Assembly: GCA_964035545.1 (NCBI GenBank)
Contig: OZ037766.1
Span: 5,309,722-5,373,721 of the forward strand
DNA: 64,000 nt
Source: Bugula neritina
Lineage: Eukaryota; Bryozoa; Gymnolaemata; Cheilostomatida; Bugulidae
Direction: 5' to 3'
The position numbers and the translations under genes were made by a program. Below are positions 56,882 to 64,000 of the stretch, piece after piece. The notes beneath the pieces are model-generated. The model was given only the letters and a program-made list of their open reading frames with translations. It was not told where the DNA came from and did not search any database. The number at the start of each line of letters is the position of its first letter. Within the stretch, counting starts at the first letter, position 1.

Positions 56882-57820
56882 CTTGAGTTGCCAACAATGA
56901 AAGATTGTTTTCATGTCAATATAGCTACAAAAAATTTATCTTGTAAATAACTGTCAATGAAGCCAACTTCCTATCAAGCATAGAGGTGTAAGCTTCTGAT
57001 ATTCAATATGACCTTGAAGCATGTCATATGTGAGTAAATCATGTAATAGCACCATTATCTTTATTAGGGTACTGCCATACATCAACTATTTTGTGACGCA
57101 TGGTTGGCATTTTTTCGAGTATGGTGTAAATAAACAAATTTATAGAATTGAGTGATGGAGTTACCCTCTAGACACAAACTTGAAATAAATTTTTCCTTTT
57201 TACTTATTTCAACCCTGGAATGGTATAGAAATCTTAAATATAAACTAGAAATTTTGGTGCACACAAAATTAAGGGTGGTATTAGATACAAGCAAGTAAAT
57301 GTAGCACTCGGATGCGGTTCAAAAGATGCACAATCAGAAATTATCATTAGGGTGTTTAACTGCTGATCACAAAGATAGAAATCAAGAAGGCATGTGAAAT
57401 GACAGATTTATTCTTCAACTAAACTATTACATAAGTGAACAGGTTGAAGTGACTGAGAAGATTTTGAGTTACATGCAACATTTACAGACTAATTTGAAAC
57501 TCTCTACCATAATGCCAGTAATATGGTGTAATTAAGACTGGATCACATTTATGATCATACTGATACATTGTGTACAACAGCCAATATCGAACAATTGTAA
57601 TAGCATAATATGATTGGAATGAGCAAGTTTGCAAAAAATTTACAGTATTTTACACAGACATTATCACGAAAACTCGACATAAAATATCATATCAGAATGT
57701 GTAGTATTGTTCTATTGCATTCACTATAATTATAACATGTTGGAGCTCATATGGGCAATTCACCACTTTACATATAGCCCTTTCAAGTCTATCATCACAA
57801 CAATCTAAATTTGTACAAAT
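56882..57820. other. Interval between TSP3-like gene and HSP90B1
   Basis: Should contain 5' exons of the minus-strand repeat gene and the HSP90B1 3'UTR. I could not place further exons with confidence. Confidence 0.4.
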
Positions 57821-60800
57821 TTATAGCTCATCATGGTCATCAGCGCTCTACAAATAAAGGAACAAACAAGGGAACTTAAAACACATAGCATCAAACCATG
57901 CTGTAAACCATATGAAGTTTCAAAGAAAACAATTGAGAACAAGACACTACTAGAAACTGGGAGCACACGGTAGATACCAAGCAGCACACAAATCTCAAGA
58001 AGCAGCAATTGCATTTACGGGGCACAAATATTTTTGAAATGCATCACTCAGCAGCACAATTACGTAGCTGCAGAATGGACTAGAATAGATATATCAGCAT
58101 GGTAGCCATTTGATTGATGCTTACCTTATCTGCAACAACAGGTTCGCTAGGAGTTGCATCCTCAGGTTCTTGCTCATCAATAGGCACAACCGGTTTGACC
58201 GGAGGCTCAGTTTCACCATCTTCATCAACCACTTCTTCTGCATCTTCATCTACAATTTCTTCTTCTTCCTCCACCTACAAATCGTGTAAATGAAAACATA
58301 TTAATAACTGACAAAACTTCACAGCTCAAGGAACTGCCAAGTTTGTTCTTTGTTAGAAAGTGCTACAGTTTCAGTTATGCAGTTGATAATAGAGCAGACA
58401 GCAGCTTTAATCATTATAAATAGAACATGTGGTTTATGCGATTACAATAGCACACATTTGAAGAGCTGCAGCAACAAGAGTATGAGACTACATAGACTTA
58501 CAGGCTCATCTAAACTAACACCCAGACTCCTTCTCATCATCTTTTCTACTCTTTCAGCAAATGCAGCAGTATCCTTTAGCCCGTATCCAGAGCGCAGAGT
58601 TGCCGTTTCAAACAACACCATAGCCAGTTCAGTCGCAGCGACATCTCCTTCATCATTCTCAACTCGAGATCGCAACTCCTTTACTAAGGGATGTCTTGGG
58701 TTCAGCTCTAAAATCTTCTTCTGAGATGAGTAGAACTCATTGTTAGCATCACCAGTCTTGGCATAGGCCTGTTAAATAAAGGCACAGTATAACAAGTGCT
58801 AGAATCTCAAAGCGTACTAATAAATCCATACAAACTATTTTCGGTTAGTGGTATTAGGTGAGCTGGCAGATGCTAACCTGTGACTTCATGATCCTCTCCA
58901 TATTGCCAGACCAACCATATGAGCTGGCAACAAGAGCACATGGGGAGGTGGTGAGACGAGCAGACACGGTAGCTTTGTCAATTAAATCAGCCAAAGCTTT
59001 CTCCTTCAGCCATGCAGTCAATGGTTCAAACTCTTTATTCAGAACTTCCATTTTTTCTTTGCCAACTTCTCCATCAATGTTCAAACCTTCTTTAGCCACA
59101 TTCTGAAATTTCTTACCGTCGAATTCTGGAAGGGCTTGAATAGTGTACTCATCAATGGGCTCCACCAAATACAAAACCTACAACGTATTTATAACAAAAA
59201 TATTATGCTGATATCAATTATAATTTTTATACTTAAATGAACTTATTTAACTTATATCAACACTATTGGCATTATAAAGTATGAGTTGCTTAAATTCAGC
59301 TTACTTCATATCCTTTCTTAAGCAATCGCTCAACAAATGGAGAGGATGTAACTTCTTTGAGTGAGCCAGCAGCCATGAAGTATATATGCTCCTGACTGTC
59401 CTTCATACGGGAAACATAGTCAGCCAGGCTGGTCATCTTCTCGTCATCATTCGAAGATTTGAACCGGAGTAGTTTGGAGAGGCGAGTTCTGTTTGCATGG
59501 TCTTCAATAACTCCCAATTTTATGCTAAAAAAATTAGTTGCAATTTGCAAAGCAAGTTCGTTGCATTGTTTATACAAATATCTCGCCTACTTTATTTTCT
59601 ATATGCAAGAGTCAAAAAAGAGGCAACAGCTAGTTTTATCACCTTCCAATTATTATGATAAGTAATTAACTAGGCACATTTCTTCCCTTAATACTAATTT
59701 GCTCCAGGTTCAGTCTAAACAGCTTAATGAAATCTAATTAATAATTCAGCATACCTTAATTACTGCTACACTAGGTAGAAGGTATAAATTTACACAACAG
59801 CAGCAACAACTATAACAAAAGCTGCTAGATTGCAGCGGTGGTTACGCAGGTTGAAAAGATATTTTAGCACAGCATATAAACTTGAGAAAGATAAACCAAT
59901 TGGACTATGTTGTAATCAACTAACAGAATTTGTAACAGCGATAAACTATACAGAGAGAGAGAGCGTTATAAAAAGATGTTCCTTCTCTTACTTGGTGCTG
60001 TATTCTTTCCAAAACTTCTCATAATCTTCCTCGCTAATCTTCTTAATCATGTCGAGTGTCTTTCTCACTAGCTTCTTTTTGATGACTTTGAGAAGCTTGT
60101 GCTGTTGCAGTGTTTCTCTTGATACATTTAGAGGAAGATCATCGCTGTCCACAATACCTCTCACAAACGACAGATATTTGGGCATCATGTCATCGAAATC
60201 ATCAGTAATGAATACTCGTCGAACATACATCTTTATGCGTTCCTGCAACACACCAACTACATCAATGCGCTAGAAGAGGCCAGTGTGATAACTGCAGGCT
60301 AAATTGCCTACTTAAAAAGGGATGAGACTAGATTTACAAAGCAGAACAGCAGATGTCAAAGTATATAGCCAACACACAAACAAACTCAACAGCAATCATA
60401 AACAGCATTGCATTGTTATCAATTCACTTCAAGGCAATGCAGTCAATGTCCGTGTATCTATATACACTAGTAGAGAAAACTTGAGTGGTTACCTTGTTTT
60501 TCGACTGATTCTGCCAATCAACAGGGCTAGTTTTAGGAATGAAGAGAATAGATTTGAAAGTAACTTCGCCCTCAGCAGTGAAATGGACTTTAGTCATGGG
60601 GTCTTCACTATCTCGAGAGAAGGACTTGTAGAACTCATTATACTCGTCATCTTCAACTTCAGAAGACCTGAAAGAACATATGACTAGCATGAAAATTGTG
60701 ACTCTGTGTGAGGCAAGTGGTTTAGCTATGAGCCACTACTTAATTTAATATCAAAAATAAGAATCAACGTAGACAGCATACTTTCTTGTCCATATAGGCT

Positions 60801-63313
60801 TGTTTCCATTAACCAACACCCAGTCCCAAACAGTTTTCTCAACGCTCTTTGTTTTTGGCTTGTCTTCTTCCTTTTCTTCGGACACCTGTAAGTAGAGAAT
60901 ATTGTTCTACAAATAAAAACCTTCTTTCAACTTAACAGTAAAATACTTCAGGTCTCAAATACATCTCTACAAGTAGACAGAAGTAATTACCCAAGTAACA
61001 ACTAGCACAATACTAGAGGAACCACAATGAAATGGCAATTAGACATTAGATAATATATCTAATGAAGAGTATGGAACAGGAGCAAACCTCAACTTCATCA
61101 TCTTCTGACTCAGCTTTCTCTTCTTTTGCTGCAGATTCTCCCTCGTCTTCATCAACTGGCTCCTCAACAGTCTCCTTCTTGCTCTCCCACAAGTAGATGT
61201 TGAAGTTGATGAACTGAGAGTACTTAGTAACCAAGTCTTTGATGGTGTTGGGTTGAAGATACTCAGCTGCCTCTTCTTTCAAATGAAGCCTACAAGTTGA
61301 CAGTTATAAAGTGTAAAACCCAACAGTTTTGCAAGTCAAGTATATGCACGGAACTTGAAACAGTGTGTGTATGCATATATAAAAGCAGGTGAAGAATTGG
61401 CATAATTATTGTGGGCCCATCATTATTGACTCTTGCAATCCTTCAGCTGACAAAAGCATGAGCAAAATGAACTCAAAAAATTAAACTAGAGCTTTTAGAA
61501 AAAAACTTACGTGATTTGAGTGCCTCTCTTTAGTGTGTCTCCTCTAGGATCTTTACCCACACTGAAGCTAGCAGCATCAGATTCCCATACATACTGGTCA
61601 TCGTCATTGTGTTTAGATGTCACCACAACCTTGTCGGCAACTGAAATCACAATTACACTCTTTTGTTGTTGTATTTGTAGCAAAAAAGGGAGTAAAACTA
61701 TAACTAATTGCAAAACGTTATTTGGTGAATTAAAGCAGCTAAGAGAGTGTGCAATGAGAAGGATAGTCTCCTAAATGTAAATATAAGGCTAGGTTCTATT
61801 AAGTAATCCCAGCAGCTTTCACAAGCATCAATACATATCAAGTGGTATGCTACGCAGATAATTACAGTTATTGCAGGTACTAGCAGCATTGTAATTGCTA
61901 TTATTTTTAGTAAATGTTAACATTTGCTTACTCTCAGTATATATAACTTATAGGTATTTACATAGCAAGCTGCAAGTCTCCCACATAAGTATACATTGTT
62001 TAAGTTTGAACATATGTTTACAGACAGACACACTTACATATCAAATGCAAAACAAAATGAGGATAGAGGCAATTTTACATTGAGAAGCAATACACAACAT
62101 GTCAGGGTGATAAGTACATCAATCGAAAAGATAAACTAGACAGTGCATTTTGCAAACACTTGCATAACTTACCAAGGAAAGCTGAATAAAACCCGACACC
62201 GAACTGCCCGATCAAATCACTAGCTTCGTTTGAGCTGGAGTCTTTTAGTTTAGAAAAGAATTCACTGGTGCCAGACTTGGCAATTGTACCCAGATTCTTG
62301 ACAAGATCTTCTTTGGTCATGCCTATACCAGTATCTGTGATATGCAGTAAATTATTGTCTTTGTCAGATTTTATCTTTATTGTAAGATCTTGAACGGCAG
62401 ATAAAGCATCCTTGTCAGTTAATGAAAGGAATCGAATCTTATCCAAAGCATCTGAAGCATTGGATATGAGTTCTCTCAAGAAAATCTACAAATAAGTGAA
62501 CAAAAATGTGTAAATATAAAGTAAAGCTTTACACTCTACCCAATAATATTTTAAACAAACACAATAATTATGGAAGCACAAATAACTTGAGCTTGCGTGC
62601 AGTAGACCAGGATCTAAGCATGCAGCTGGTTCTATTGCATGATTGAGAAAGGAGGTTGTAATGTAATGTATTTTATGTGTCTTGGTAATTTAGGGCATTA
62701 AAAAACACCAGTTTCCCAACCAACCCATTCTAATGAAAATGATTTATGACAAATTTTGGAAGTTGTGCAGTACCTCTTTGTTTTTATACAATGAATTAAT
62801 AATAAGCTTCATCATTCTATCAACTTCAGCTTGGAAATCATGTTTTTCTGAAGAGTCCCGGAGTGCTTTCATTTCAGCCACACTCATTCCATCCAATTTT
62901 ATTGCTTCCTCTTCACTAAAATTACCAATTACCAATTTGTGTCTGTGTAAATATGTCAAAAGAATAAAAATATAAAATATATTAAATTAAATTATTACAA
63001 ACAAAACCATACAACTAATTGGTAACAAATACTTATTTGGCAACAGTTAAGGGGTATTTTATTTCTAAAAATACATATTTCCACTAATTAAACTTTTTAT
63101 GCAGTTAAATGCAGTTTTTTCTTATGAAAAGTTTTAATGGGAATACCAAATTAGCAAGCAATTAATCTAAACAAAATTGGTAAACTTACCGAGCAACAAC
63201 TTCATCATCAGTACGAGAACCTTCCCTGCTTTTACCCAAATCATCTTCTACCACTGCATCTTCCGTAGCATCTACATCACCAGAGTCTGCTGAATCATCT
63301 GCAAATCCCGTTC
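57821..63313 (-). CDS. HSP90B1: Endoplasmin (GRP94), ER HSP90 chaperone, 5' partial
   Basis: ATP-dependent chaperone of the ER lumen that folds secreted and membrane proteins. Coding exons (minus, 5' to 3'): 63313-63190, 62942-62774, 62485-62173, 61640-61511, 61289-61088, 60885-60782, 60667-60493, 60242-59992, 59524-59305, 59177-58878, 58768-58502, 58274-58125, 57847-57821. Phases agree at every junction and total about 810 codons, near the family length. Visible signatures: [30 protein letters not shown] (ATP pocket), [58 protein letters not shown], an acidic tail and C-terminal ADDHDEL. The first exon with the signal peptide is not seen, probably beyond 64000. Confidence 0.97.
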
Positions 63314-64000
63314 CTGAAATCACCAGTAAAATTATGCACTAATAAATTCTGCTAAGTTTCATTTACAATAGCATAACAAATTAGCAGTTGTAACAGCTGT
63401 TGATGCAAAATTAAAATTGGTTGAAACATTAAAACCTCAAATGCCTTAAAGTTACAAATTTAATACTGTTTTTGTTTCAGTTAAAATTTGTAGATGTTGC
63501 ACTAAGTTGGAAGGGTTAGGTATTGATTTTTGACCTAGATGAGTTGAAAACCAACTGAACCTGGGTTAAATTGTATTTATAGTTTATAGTGACATCAAAT
63601 TTCAACTTTGGTACTAATAGCTGTGGAAACTATTAGTATTATCATTTAAAAAGTTATCAAATGTTAGTAATAGTATAACAACTGTGTTAGTATAATACTC
63701 ATACTTATAGTGAAACTCTATTACTATTAGTAATACTAATACTATTATTAAATCAAAATGAGTAAATCATCAAGAATAGGTCCAATAGCCATAGGACTAG
63801 GTATAGCCAAGCCCAATAGGAATACTAAAATTAAATAGACATAGTAACTGTAAGCCAGTAAGGTAACGCTAAGAGTAAGTCTAATAGTAATACTTATAGT
63901 TATAGTTATATCGGTACAGTGGTAAAACTAAAACTAAAAGTAAATGTTATTGTAATGCCTAATAGTAATCGCATTTCTAATACTAATAGTAATAGCATTG
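63314..64000 (-). other. HSP90B1 5' intron, low-complexity AT-rich DNA
   Basis: No exon recognised. From about 63590 the sequence is dominated by degenerate TAGTAATA/TACTAATA words, a decayed simple repeat. Confidence 0.6.

Overview
The window is animal nuclear DNA: AT-rich, with spliced genes (GT-AG introns), tRNA-like elements, LTR retrotransposons, an HSP90B1/GRP94 gene and exons of a spectraplakin (MACF1/dystonin family). The species cannot be named from sequence alone; the content fits a marine or early-branching invertebrate, but that is inference.

Region 1 (1-43556) is a tandem array: four full copies and one truncated copy of a composite unit starting at 1, 15969, 30722, 36331 and 41917. 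Without later insertions the units are about 7.3, 7.3, 5.6 and 5.6 kb. Each full unit holds, in order: a compact promoter (CCAAT, CACGTG, GACGTCA, TATATAA); a two-exon gene of unknown family ('gene X', about 190 aa) whose intron carries palindromic hairpins; a duplication junction; an orphaned set of 3'-terminal spectraplakin exons (GAR/GAS2 domain plus a Ser-rich tail with an SRIP microtubule-plus-end motif); and a spacer with a tRNA-like sequence. The simplest history is that the 3' end of a spectraplakin gene and the 5' part of the next gene (gene X) were duplicated together. Every orphan GAR block is damaged (frameshift, stop, or a shared 1.7-kb deletion), whereas all five gene X reading frames are open.

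Two young LTR retrotransposons interrupt the array. A BEL/Pao element (5501-14121, minus strand, single intact 2122-codon ORF, LTRs differing at about 1 of 745 positions, 5-bp target duplication) sits in unit 1. A GC-rich Ty3/Gypsy element (19492-26939, plus strand, 307-bp LTRs with 4 differences, 4-bp target duplication, extra zinc-finger ORF) sits in unit 2. The other units supply exact empty sites.

Region 2 (43557-50818) holds about 2.7 kb of apparently unique DNA, then a diverged gene X relative (46239-47472, three exons seen, 3' end not found), then (TA)n tracts embedded in a tandem repeat, a G16 run and unannotated AT-rich DNA.

Region 3 (50819-56881, minus) is a gene dominated by one 5.5-kb exon encoding roughly 135 calcium-loop repeats of 13 residues (TSP3-like, DGDGIPD core), with a separate 3' exon.

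Region 4 (57821-64000, minus) is HSP90B1/GRP94: 13 coding exons with fully consistent splice phases, ending in a 27-nt exon that encodes an HDEL retention signal. The 5' signal-peptide exon was not found and probably lies beyond the window edge.
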